Source: Patescibacteria group bacterium
Lineage (GTDB): Bacteria > Patescibacteriota > Microgenomatia > Levybacterales > UBA12049
Reading direction: 5' to 3'
Length of the DNA: 44,131 nt
NCBI GenBank assembly: GCA_023485865.1
Contig: JAMCZC010000035.1
Location: forward strand, 1-44,131
Below the pieces are notes generated by a model. The model ran no database searches, was not told where the DNA came from, and saw only the letters and a program-made list of their open reading frames with translations. Position numbers and translations under genes: made by a program. Below, piece by piece: positions 18,974-27,998 of the stretch (its first letter is position 1; each line of letters starts with the position of its first letter).

Positions 18974-20425
18974 CTAGAAAGTAGCTGTCGCAACGTAAGT
19001 TACGACGCTATAATAAGTTCCTGCCGGAATTGTTACATCAACAGCGCCTGCATATTCGACCGATGTCAATCCCGCTCCTACGCCTCCTGTTGCTGCGGTG
19101 TTACCAATCGGTCCGGTAGACGCAGAAGCTAAGGTTACAGCTGTTGATTGCGTCGGCCAGCCGTATTTTGCGCCGGTTCCACCGCCTGTTGCGTCATTTC
19201 TTGTTGTTGTATACCAGATTGACGTCACGTTGAGCCCGCAAGGGTGGATGCCAAACCACGGTACATTAATTGTCATTGCCGTAGGTGTAGTGCTATCGGG
19301 AATCCAGATCCCTGTGGCCGGGTTTACAAGGTGTCCCGAAGAGGTTGCTGTAAGAGTATAGCCGCCGCTGGCATTGGTGCTAATAGTTATAAGCTGGGCG
19401 GAGATATTGATTGTTGAGGTGTTAAGAATTCCTAAGTTAATCGTTGTTGCCGTTGAAGCAATTCCGGAGTTAACAGATTCGGTATTTGTACAGCCGGTTG
19501 TGTTCCCGGTATTAATAGCGCCCGATACGGGAGCGATGGTAAAAGTAAGAGTCGGGTCAACAGTTGCCTGAACCTGCACCGATTCTATAGTTCCAATCGT
19601 AGCCTTTGCGCTGTCTAGCGTTACACTGTTGTTGTCTTGAGTCTGAATAGAAATTTTCCAGTTATCTGCAGTTCCGGCGGCTGCTGATTTTGTCGGGTTG
19701 ATAAGCCTAGGGGAATTAGTCGTGCAGCTTGTTTCGTTGCTGGAGCTATCAGCACAGCCAATAAGAAAAGTTATCACTGTGCCTCCAACTACTGAACCTC
19801 CCGCATCAACAGTGCAAGTAATTGTTGGCGTTTGTCCTGAAGTAGCAATTGCAAAAGTGCATGTTCTTGTCCCGTCAAGCTTATAAGAAATATTGCTTGC
19901 GGAGTTTGCAGTGGTAAGACCATTAAACGAAAAGGTCGTAGCAGATGGAGATGCCGTTGTTACGGCAGTGCCTGGAAAAGTAAGTACTATTTTTCCGCTT
20001 GCCGGAACGGTAGAAATCGTTGTGAACTGAATTTTATGCGTTGTTGTAATGGCGGTTGTTATCGGATCTCCTGCGTGGTGGGTATTTGCTGCCGTATTGG
20101 TAAAGTAGACGATTCTTTGATTGGAAGAAGGTGTGTTTGCGGCAGACATTGAGGCAACATTAACCGTGTTTAAAGTTTCTCCGGTATCCGGCCAAAGAAC
20201 AGCAGAGTCCGATGCTAAAAAAATGGAGCCATTGTCATTTATAGTTACCTGTCCGGCAGAAGCAGCCTGATTAGATGTCAAAGGTGCGGAAGCGGATGGG
20301 CGGGAAGTGGTGATAGTGTCAGAAACGCTCGTTAGGGAAGCTGCCCTGGCTTTTTGCACAAAAAAACCCCCGGTCAGGAGAAAGAAAATCAAAATGAACA
20401 CAAGCCTACGAATAGTAATTGCCAT
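18974..20425 (-). CDS. Secreted Ser/Thr-rich hypothetical surface protein
   Basis: 483-aa ORF with N-terminal hydrophobic segment MAITIRRLVFILIFFLLTGGFFVQKARAAS and Ser/Thr-rich beta-type repeats. Confidence 0.75.
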   Translation of the reverse strand: MAITIRRLVFILIFFLLTGGFFVQKARAASLTSVSDTITTSRPSASAPLTSNQAASAGQVTINDNGSIFLASDSAVLWPDTGETLNTVNVASMSAANTPSSNQRIVYFTNTAANTHHAGDPITTAITTTHKIQFTTISTVPASGKIVLTFPGTAVTTASPSATTFSFNGLTTANSASNISYKLDGTRTCTFAIATSGQTPTITCTVDAGGSVVGGTVITFLIGCADSSSNETSCTTNSPRLINPTKSAAAGTADNWKISIQTQDNNSVTLDSAKATIGTIESVQVQATVDPTLTFTIAPVSGAINTGNTTGCTNTESVNSGIASTATTINLGILNTSTINISAQLITISTNASGGYTLTATSSGHLVNPATGIWIPDSTTPTAMTINVPWFGIHPCGLNVTSIWYTTTRNDATGGGTGAKYGWPTQSTAVTLASASTGPIGNTAATGGVGAGLTSVEYAGAVDVTIPAGTYYSVVTYVATATF

Positions 20426-20576
20426 TTTTCATAGCACCGGAACGACAGTACTAATACTATATATATTGAGGAAATTTTTAATACTTGTCAAGTGCCAGTC
20501 TGGCCTTTATTGGTAGTTTTTTTAATTCTTATTGCTATTACTAGTATAACAGAAGGTTTTGATATTCTATGGATAA

Positions 20577-22526
20577 TTATTTTAAAGATATTGTTGAGGT
20601 ATAAAAGCTTCCGTCACTTAAAGTTGCTTTTAGCTGGTAAGTTCCAGGGCTTCCAAGAGGTGGGTTTTGGGTAGATAAATTGTAAATATAAATGTTGTTT
20701 GTCGAATCATATCTAAACTGGTTTCCAGTGTCAGCATTACTTGTTGACGTTGTTGCTTCGTCTGTCCCTACAATACCGTCCGTTATTTTTGCAACATAAA
20801 GATAAACAGTTGCATTGCTAATAATATTCCCGTTGTAGTTAGTTAATTGAAATTTAATTGGTATTGTCCCTCCGGTTTTAAAAACTTTATTATCTCCTAA
20901 AGGCGGAAGGAATCCTCCAAAATTGTAATGGACGTAGTAGATAACAGTTTTTGTTGCAGTATTTCCGGCTTTATCTGCTGCAGAAACCATAAAACTATGC
21001 GCACCAACAGTGCCAGTATCAATGTTTTGTCCGCTAGGAACTGTTCCAGTCGAGGATGCAACTCCTGATAAATTGTCTGTTGTTGACCAAACAGCCGTTA
21101 TAGGTTGATTTAAAATATAAGAATTTCCATCAATAGGGGAATTAATTATAATTGTTGGAGGAGTTTTATCAATTTTGAGAGTATAAGTATTAGTTTGTTC
21201 TACATTCCCCGCAATATCCACCGACCAATAAGTTATTGTATTCGTTCCTTCATTTGAAATTGTAAAGCTTGTAGAATTTCCCGATATTACCTGTTCGACT
21301 CCTCCGTTAATTGTATAATGTATCTCCTTTACTCCTGAACCGCCATTATTATCTGTTGCATTTAAAGTTACATTTACATCCGTAAAATTCCACCCATTTA
21401 CATCCTGTTGGGGATTTTGAGTAAGGTTAGTTACTGGAGGAATTGAATCAACAATGTCGTTAAAGACATTTAAATTACCAGAAGTAGCATCTCTTACATA
21501 AATTAAGCCGGTAGCTGAATTTACCACTACATTCCACGGAGAGGATGTATGGGGATCAGCGAACTCAATGGGATCATTTATTGCTCCGTCTACCACTGCT
21601 ATTACTGCATTGCTGTTTGTATAAGTTTGAAAATCTGATATATAAATTCTATTGGTTGAAGTGTTAATATCCATACCAGCACTATAAAAACCCACATTTG
21701 TAGTTTTAACAACGGAGTTAGTTGACATATTTATTATATTAAGTTCATCTGCCAGCCAGCTATTAGAATACAAAAGATTAGTGTTGGGATTCAAAACTAA
21801 AACACTTGGTGTCTGACTAACCGGTATTTCGGTAGTTATCGTGTTAGAAATTGTATCAACTACTCCAATACGCCCAGAGTTCCAGGCTCCTAAATAAAGG
21901 GCATTTGTATTAGCATTTAATGCCATAGATGGAACTGAAGCTGCCGACGAAGAAGTTATGGTTGTTAATATTTGATTAGAGTTACCATCTACTACAAATA
22001 CTGTTCCTCCAAGACGGTAATAAATAGTATTGTTATTAGAATTTATAACAAGATATGAGTCACCTTGTGTTCCTACGGGATTTGTGGTAGTTGATTGGAT
22101 TATAGCATATGTGTTTCCATCTATAGAGATTAAATGTTGCGCACCAGCGGTTCCTACGTATATGGTATTAGTTACCTGGTTAAAAGCAATTGAGGAAGTA
22201 GATTCACCTAAGACTGGCCCATGAAGAGGAATTGACGCTATGGTAGAATTGTCATTCAAATTTATTACCTGTACAGTGTCATAGCCGGTCAATACATACA
22301 TTTTATTTGTTGCTTTATTTATTGTCATAGATCTGACACCTCCGAAATTTTCAAAATGAATACTCTGAAGATATTGCATTGAGGCATATGATTTGAGAGG
22401 AAAAGAAGATGCTAGAATAATAAAAAAAATAAAAAAAACTGAAACTCCAATGAGGAAATATATAGAAGAAGAAAACTGTTTTCTTGTCCTCATATTAAAT
22501 TTAATAATAGAGCGCTTCTGATACAA
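20577..22526 (-). CDS. Secreted YncE/NHL-like beta-propeller protein with C-terminal Ig-like domains
   Basis: 649 aa; repeated NxxTNxIYVG..., SIDGNTYAIIQSTTTNPVG, NPNTNLLYSNSW motifs; DKTPPTIIINSPIDG...YILNQPITAVWSTTDNLSGVASSTG. Confidence 0.8.
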   Translation of the reverse strand: MYQKRSIIKFNMRTRKQFSSSIYFLIGVSVFFIFFIILASSFPLKSYASMQYLQSIHFENFGGVRSMTINKATNKMYVLTGYDTVQVINLNDNSTIASIPLHGPVLGESTSSIAFNQVTNTIYVGTAGAQHLISIDGNTYAIIQSTTTNPVGTQGDSYLVINSNNNTIYYRLGGTVFVVDGNSNQILTTITSSSAASVPSMALNANTNALYLGAWNSGRIGVVDTISNTITTEIPVSQTPSVLVLNPNTNLLYSNSWLADELNIINMSTNSVVKTTNVGFYSAGMDINTSTNRIYISDFQTYTNSNAVIAVVDGAINDPIEFADPHTSSPWNVVVNSATGLIYVRDATSGNLNVFNDIVDSIPPVTNLTQNPQQDVNGWNFTDVNVTLNATDNNGGSGVKEIHYTINGGVEQVISGNSTSFTISNEGTNTITYWSVDIAGNVEQTNTYTLKIDKTPPTIIINSPIDGNSYILNQPITAVWSTTDNLSGVASSTGTVPSGQNIDTGTVGAHSFMVSAADKAGNTATKTVIYYVHYNFGGFLPPLGDNKVFKTGGTIPIKFQLTNYNGNIISNATVYLYVAKITDGIVGTDEATTSTSNADTGNQFRYDSTNNIYIYNLSTQNPPLGSPGTYQLKATLSDGSFYTSTISLK

Positions 22527-22541
22527 TTGTCAAGATCCAAT

Positions 22542-23591
22542 TCAGACTTTATTGGCGGTTTTTTTAACTCTTATGATAATTGCCGTAATAATCAATATTA
22601 TGATTAAAATTCCAAACAAAGTTTCGGTTGGAAAAGCATAGAAACTGACAGTTCTTCTATAAAGAGGGCCTTGGTCGGAGAGAGCGATGGTTAGAGTCGC
22701 GGTATATGGTCCAAAAAGAAAGGTTTCGGGCCAGACGGCGGCAGGGGACTTAAGACTCAAGACGTAAGACTTAAAAGAGGCGGGGGTGGTAGCGGTTGGA
22801 GATTGCAAAGAGTCGGGGATAGAGCGGACGGACTGGGATAAAATATTCACAGGCAGTAAATCTACATTTCCCACGGTTTGTCCAAACATGTTTTTGATTA
22901 GGATATTGCCTTTGGTGGTTATAAAATGGTCGCTTGTATTCCTAACCCGCACCGTAAAAGGCACAGGGCCGCTTGGGACAAAAAGAGGCGCCGAAAACTC
23001 TTCAATGTTTCCTTGGGTCATACCTTTGGGGCCAACCGAAAGCAATACGTTTGTGGCTATTCCGGCAGCTTGGCCGGACACATTTGCAGTTTTCGCAGGC
23101 TGATTACTGGATATAAAAACAATTGAAAAATAATAATCTCCCAAAGGTTCTCCTTGAGGGAGCGCAATTTCAAGCATTAATTCTTTTTTCTGTCCGGGGG
23201 AAAGAGTTATAGAGTCAATAGAGGTGTCTTGGTCAAGAATTTGCATTTTGTCAAAGATAAAAGGATCGACGTAGCTAAAATCCGATAAATAGGTGACCTG
23301 ACCGTTTTCGCTGTCGGAAGCTGTAAAAGGTTTTATACCGATTCGTAAATCAACGGGATCATTTCCTAAATTTTCGATTAAAATTTTTGATTTTATGTCT
23401 GTCGGCGGCGTTGCCTGGATTTGCAGGATGGGAGGAAAAACACCCAGTGAAACCTGCGCTTGCGCAGCAGGCGCAAAAATAAGCAAATAAGCAAATAAGC
23501 CAACCAATAAGCAAATAAGCAAATAAGCAAATGACAAATGAATGTTTAAATGTCTGAATGAATTAATTTGGTAATTTTTTGATTTAATCAT
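22542..23591 (-). CDS. Secreted, membrane-anchored DUF916-like Ig-fold protein
   Basis: Signal peptide FAYLLICLLVGLFAYLLIFAPAAQAQ; VSLGVFPPILQIQATPPTDIKSKILIENLGNDPVDLRIGIKPF...PLGDYYFSIVFISS; C-terminal TM. Confidence 0.75.
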   Translation of the reverse strand: MIKSKNYQINSFRHLNIHLSFAYLLICLLVGLFAYLLIFAPAAQAQVSLGVFPPILQIQATPPTDIKSKILIENLGNDPVDLRIGIKPFTASDSENGQVTYLSDFSYVDPFIFDKMQILDQDTSIDSITLSPGQKKELMLEIALPQGEPLGDYYFSIVFISSNQPAKTANVSGQAAGIATNVLLSVGPKGMTQGNIEEFSAPLFVPSGPVPFTVRVRNTSDHFITTKGNILIKNMFGQTVGNVDLLPVNILSQSVRSIPDSLQSPTATTPASFKSYVLSLKSPAAVWPETFLFGPYTATLTIALSDQGPLYRRTVSFYAFPTETLFGILIIILIITAIIIRVKKTANKV

Positions 23592-23647
23592 TTATAAATT
23601 TATTTGCATATTTATCATTTGCATATTTGAAATTTGTAATTTGAAAT
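23477..23647. repeat. Repeat family A; near-identical core to 18799..18960
   Basis: ataagcaaataagcaaataagccaaccaataagcaaataagcaaataagcaaatgacaaatgaatgtttaaatgtctgaatgaattaatttggtaattttttgatttaatcatttataaatttatttgcatatttatcatttgcatatttgaaattt. Confidence 0.88.
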
Positions 23648-23655
23648 TCCTTCTT

Positions 23656-24405
23656 TCAGAAGGATGGTGTTGCGATATAGTTTATAACATTTGTATATAA
23701 TCCTGCCGCCTGGCTGTTTGAAATATTTAATTTATAGGTAATTTGCGCTTGTCTTCCTCTGCCGACATTTACAGAGCTCATAACTGTTACTGCCGAAGGC
23801 GAAGCCGCAAAAGGTTTATAAAAGTCGGTATGTCCGGTGAATTGAGAGTCGCAATCGGTCCCTGAAAGATTGTCACATCTATATCCAAATCCAAAAGTAT
23901 TAGGATCATTCCATAAAGCCGCGGTTGTAGTGTTGCAGGCACCGCTGTTGCAAGCGGTATCGGGAATCATTTGGCCGGATGAAGCGACCAGCAGAGCATG
24001 GTTTTCAGACGCTGTTACCGTATAGCCAAAAGCAGAACCGTTGGAAACGGTTAAATTATTGCTTCGTGTTACGGCAATAGTCGGACTAATCGTTCCAAAA
24101 TCAATATTTGTTTGCGAAATACTAAATGAGAAGGGAATAATGGACTTGATGTATTGAAAACCGGCCCGTACTTTAAAATTTGTGCCTGTATAAAGCCCCG
24201 GAGCTGTTTGGCCGACCGTAAGGTTTAAGGTAAATCCTCCGGTTGTAGTTTTCCCCGCCGCAGTATTAAAATTGCCAAAACGCAGTATAAAGTTTGCGTT
24301 TGACATAGTTTGAGCGGCAACGCCGCTCAAACTTAATAAGCAAATAAGCAAATAAGCAAATAACCCAATAAAAAGAGAACGTTTAAATGACAAAAATTTA
24401 TTCAT
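23656..24405 (-). CDS. Secreted hypothetical protein
   Basis: Signal peptide FIGLFAYLLICLLSLSGVAAQ; 249 aa. Confidence 0.7.
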   Translation of the reverse strand: MNKFLSFKRSLFIGLFAYLLICLLSLSGVAAQTMSNANFILRFGNFNTAAGKTTTGGFTLNLTVGQTAPGLYTGTNFKVRAGFQYIKSIIPFSFSISQTNIDFGTISPTIAVTRSNNLTVSNGSAFGYTVTASENHALLVASSGQMIPDTACNSGACNTTTAALWNDPNTFGFGYRCDNLSGTDCDSQFTGHTDFYKPFAASPSAVTVMSSVNVGRGRQAQITYKLNISNSQAAGLYTNVINYIATPSF

Positions 24406-24462
24406 TTAGTAATTCGATTATTGATTTGCATATTTGTCATTTGTAGTATTTGTTTATTTTTT
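24334..24462. repeat. Repeat family A; one arm encodes signal peptide of 23656..24405
   Basis: aataagcaaataagcaaataagcaaataacccaataaaaagag...tcgattattgatttgcatatttgtcatttgtagtatttgtttatttt. Confidence 0.82.
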
Positions 24463-25095
24463 CGACTCTTCTCTTAGGTCTTCTGTTTCTTCCAAAATTT
24501 CATTTAATTTTTGCACATCCTGCTCTTTCAAATTAGCTTTTTCATCTTTTATTACCTCCTCAACGTCTTCGGAAATCGTGTCGGCGGCCTCTTTTGTCCG
24601 TTCTTCTAAAGCCTCAATATCGGCTTCTTCCTTATCCGACTTTCTGTATTCTCTGCCGAAAAAATAGACCAGGGGAGAAATAAGAAGGAGCGACCCGACT
24701 TTTATAAAATTACCAAAAGCGTCTCCTCTTAAAGCATCCGGCAAAAATACCAAAACCGCGCCCACTATAAAAATAAAAATAGCCGGAGGTTCAAAAACAA
24801 AAGCAATTCCAAAACCCAAAAAGTATAAAAGAAAGAAAAGGCTCGAGGAAATGCTTCCGGTTGCAAAGACCAAAAGCAGAATAATCGTGTTTAAAATGAA
24901 AATTCCCCAGGGCCCCTCGCCGCCCATTGTTAAAAATCCCTGGCCTTTCCTTCGGGCAGAGATTATTAGATATACAACAACCAGGACGCCTAATATCTGA
25001 ACAGTGTAGCCGGAAAGCGGTGTATTTTGCCAAACAAAAACCAATACAAAAGATAAAATTAAAACCAGGGCTTGGAGAATGAACCTCATACACAA
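24454..25095 (-). CDS. Multi-pass membrane protein with charged coiled-coil C-terminus
   Basis: 213 aa, several hydrophobic segments then KSDKEEADIEALEERTKEAADTISEDVEEVIKDEK. Confidence 0.7.
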   Translation of the reverse strand: MCMRFILQALVLILSFVLVFVWQNTPLSGYTVQILGVLVVVYLIISARRKGQGFLTMGGEGPWGIFILNTIILLLVFATGSISSSLFFLLYFLGFGIAFVFEPPAIFIFIVGAVLVFLPDALRGDAFGNFIKVGSLLLISPLVYFFGREYRKSDKEEADIEALEERTKEAADTISEDVEEVIKDEKANLKEQDVQKLNEILEETEDLREESKK

Positions 25096-25179
25096 TAATC
25101 GTAATCAATTTAGTTTTATAATTCAAGTATAGTTTGTCTGTTTATGGAAAAATTGCTATACTCACGTTAAGTATAATTT

Positions 25180-25275
25180 AAAATTTCAAATTATAAATTT
25201 CTAATCAAATCTAAATGTTAAAATTTCAAAATTTAAAATTCAATGAAAATTAAAAATTTAAAATTTAAAATTAAA
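25180..25275. repeat. Repeat family B (AAATTT-type arms, core CAAATCYAAA...ATTGAAAATT), overlaps leuS start
   Basis: atttcaaattataaatttctaatcaaatctaaatgttaaaatttcaaaatttaaaattcaatgaaaattaaaaatttaaaatttaaaattaaa. Confidence 0.7.
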
Positions 25276-27891
25276 CCAAGGTATTTTCCTCAAGAGATAG
25301 AGCCGTACTGGCAAAAGGTTTGGAAAGAGCAGGGGATTTATAAGTTCAGCCCCGCTTCGCACAAGGCTTCGCGGGGTAAATATTATAACCTCGTTGAATT
25401 GCCATACCCGTCGGGCGACCTTCATTTTGGACACTGGTTTTCGTTTGTCCCCGCAGACGCCCACGCAAGATATAAGAGAATGAGCGGTTTTAATGTGTTT
25501 TTCCCAAACGGTTTTGACGCCTTCGGGCTTCCCGCTGAAAATGCAGCCATAAAACGGGGCGTGCACCCTAAAGACTGGACAATGAAAAACATCGAGAACA
25601 TGACCAAGCAATTTGGAACAATGGGGACAATGATTGATTGGAATTTTACCGCCATAACCTGTCTTCCGGAGTATTACAGATGGAATCAGTGGATATTTTT
25701 AAAAATGTTTGAAAAAGGAATTGCTTATAGAGGCAAGGCGTTGTCAAATTGGTGTCCGGTTGACCAGACGGTTTTGGCAAATGAACATATAGAAAACGGC
25801 TGTTGCTGGAGATGCGGAGCGGAAGTTATTCAAAAGGAAGTTGAGCAGTGGTTTTTAAAGATCACAGATTACGCAGATAAGCTTATTTGGTCTGAAAATA
25901 GCCGGGTCGTCGATCGCCAGCCACGCTTTTCGAATGATGCTCGCTCAAGTTTTCCAAAAAAACAATCTCAAACCCGCTCGCTAAGTGAAAGCCTTTCTTC
26001 AAATTTTAAAAATAAACCCAACAAAAGTGCGACGGCTTTCAATTCATCTCAAAGCGAACTGACTCCCTCCGATCAAAATAATCAATCATCAATCAACAAT
26101 CAACAATCAGCCGTTGATTGGCCAAAAGAGGTTAGGGAAGGGCAGAATAACTGGATTGGCAGGTCGGAAGGAATGCTCCTCGAATTTAAAATTGGAGAAG
26201 CGAAAGCTTCGATTGAAGTGTTTACAACCAGACCCGAAACAACAGATGGGGCTACTTTTTTGGTGGTTGCTCCGGAACACGAATTCGTAACTTCGTTACT
26301 CAATATAAAAGATAAAATATCGAATATAAAATATAAGGGAATTTTAGAATACGTTGGGGGAGCCAAGAAAAAGACCGAGATGGAGCGAAAAGAAGACAGA
26401 ACAAAGTCCGGAATTTTCAGCGGAGCTTATGTGAAAAATCCGGTAACGGGTAAAGATATTCCGGTTTGGGTTTCTGATTATGTTTTGGCAGGCTATGGTA
26501 CAGGAGCGATAATGGCAGTTCCATATGCAGATGAAAGAGACAGGGAATTTGCCGAAAAATTCGATCTTCCAATTACAGAAACTAAGTTCAACGCAAAGCC
26601 AAAGGGCAAAAAAAGGGTTAATTATCACCTTCGCGACTGGTCTGTTTCAAGACAGCGCTATTGGGGGACGCCAATCCCAATCATTTACTGTCATAACTGC
26701 TGGGAATCAAAATTAAAAATTAAAAATGAAAAATTAAAAATTGAATATGGAAGGACTTATATAGAGATGGATGGACAAGAATACGCAATGGTTCAGGTTC
26801 CGTTGGAAGATTTGCCAATTGAGCTTCCTTATGATGTTGATTACACGCCAAAAGGAAAGCCGCCCCTGGGAACAGACGAAGAGTGGCTTAACGTAAAATG
26901 TCCAAAATGCGGAGGACCGGCAAAAAGAGACGCGGAAACCCTGGATACTTTTTTTGATTCTGCCTGGTATTACTACCGCTATGTTTCTCCAAAATACGAA
27001 AAAGGGCCCTTCGACAAGCTCAGGGTAAAAGAACTTTTACCGGTTGACGTCTATTTCGGGGGAGCAGAGCATACCGTAGGCCACACTTTATACGCCAGAT
27101 TTTTCACCAAGTTTTTCAAAGATTTGGGGCTGGTGCCTTTTGACGAGTTTGCTTCAAAAAGAGTCCAGCATGGGGTAATTTTAGGGCCGGACGGCAACAG
27201 AATGAGCAAATCCCGGGGAAATGTTGTAAGCCCTGACGAGGTCGTAAAGGAATACGGTACCGACGCCTCAAGACTTTACCTTTGTTTTATGATGCCATAC
27301 GAAGCAACTGCACCTTGGTCAACATCTGCAATAAGCGGCATTTACAGGTTTTTAAAAAGAGTCTGGGATCTGCAATATGAGATTAAAAATAAAAAATTAA
27401 ATATAAAAAATGGATTAAGCAAAGAAGATTTAAGCCAGATGCATATAGCTATCAAAAAAGTGGGGGAAGATTTGGAAAATTTTCATTTCAATACCGCAGT
27501 CGCAGCCCTTATGACCTGGTTGAATTTTCTCTCGGCAAAAAAGGAAATTGCAAAAGAGGAGTACGAAACTTTTCTTAAACTTTTAAGTCCTTTTGCGCCC
27601 CATATCACAGAAGAACTTTGGCACTCGCTAAATCCGTCTGATAACTCCATCCATCTGGAAAGCTGGCCTAAATTTGACTCCAAATATCTTGTTGCGGATA
27701 AAGTATCTGTTGTCGTTCAGATAAACGGCAAGGTAAGGGACAGCATAAAAATCAAAAATCAAAAATCAAAAATCAAAAGTTACGTTGAGGAGGAAGCAAG
27801 AAAAAGCGGGAAGGTTAAGAGGTATCTGGAGGGAAAAGAGATAAAGAAGGTAATTTACGTAGAGGGCAGGATAATTAACTTTGTCATATAA
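25243..27891 (+). CDS. leuS: Leucyl-tRNA synthetase
   Basis: ELPYPSGDLHFGHWFSFVPADAHARYKRMSGFNVFFPNGFDAFGLPAENAA; WCPVDQTVLANEHIENGCCWRCG; NWIGRSEG; TTRPETTDGATFLVVAPEH; RDWSVSRQRYWGTPIPI; MSKSRGNVVSPDEV. Confidence 0.97.
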   Translation: MKIKNLKFKIKPRYFPQEIEPYWQKVWKEQGIYKFSPASHKASRGKYYNLVELPYPSGDLHFGHWFSFVPADAHARYKRMSGFNVFFPNGFDAFGLPAENAAIKRGVHPKDWTMKNIENMTKQFGTMGTMIDWNFTAITCLPEYYRWNQWIFLKMFEKGIAYRGKALSNWCPVDQTVLANEHIENGCCWRCGAEVIQKEVEQWFLKITDYADKLIWSENSRVVDRQPRFSNDARSSFPKKQSQTRSLSESLSSNFKNKPNKSATAFNSSQSELTPSDQNNQSSINNQQSAVDWPKEVREGQNNWIGRSEGMLLEFKIGEAKASIEVFTTRPETTDGATFLVVAPEHEFVTSLLNIKDKISNIKYKGILEYVGGAKKKTEMERKEDRTKSGIFSGAYVKNPVTGKDIPVWVSDYVLAGYGTGAIMAVPYADERDREFAEKFDLPITETKFNAKPKGKKRVNYHLRDWSVSRQRYWGTPIPIIYCHNCWESKLKIKNEKLKIEYGRTYIEMDGQEYAMVQVPLEDLPIELPYDVDYTPKGKPPLGTDEEWLNVKCPKCGGPAKRDAETLDTFFDSAWYYYRYVSPKYEKGPFDKLRVKELLPVDVYFGGAEHTVGHTLYARFFTKFFKDLGLVPFDEFASKRVQHGVILGPDGNRMSKSRGNVVSPDEVVKEYGTDASRLYLCFMMPYEATAPWSTSAISGIYRFLKRVWDLQYEIKNKKLNIKNGLSKEDLSQMHIAIKKVGEDLENFHFNTAVAALMTWLNFLSAKKEIAKEEYETFLKLLSPFAPHITEELWHSLNPSDNSIHLESWPKFDSKYLVADKVSVVVQINGKVRDSIKIKNQKSKIKSYVEEEARKSGKVKRYLEGKEIKKVIYVEGRIINFVI

Positions 27892-27892
27892 T

Positions 27893-27994
27893 AATTTCAA
27901 ATTTCTAATTCTTAATTTGTAATCAAATCCAAAGCTCAAATTTTAAAAATTAAAACATTTATTGAAAATTTAAAATTTTAAATTAAAAATTTAC
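27893..27994. repeat. Repeat family B
   Basis: atttcaaatttctaattcttaatttgtaatcaaatccaaagctcaaattttaaaaattaaaacatttattgaaaatttaaaattttaaattaaaaattt. Confidence 0.75.
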
Positions 27995-27998
27995 GCTT

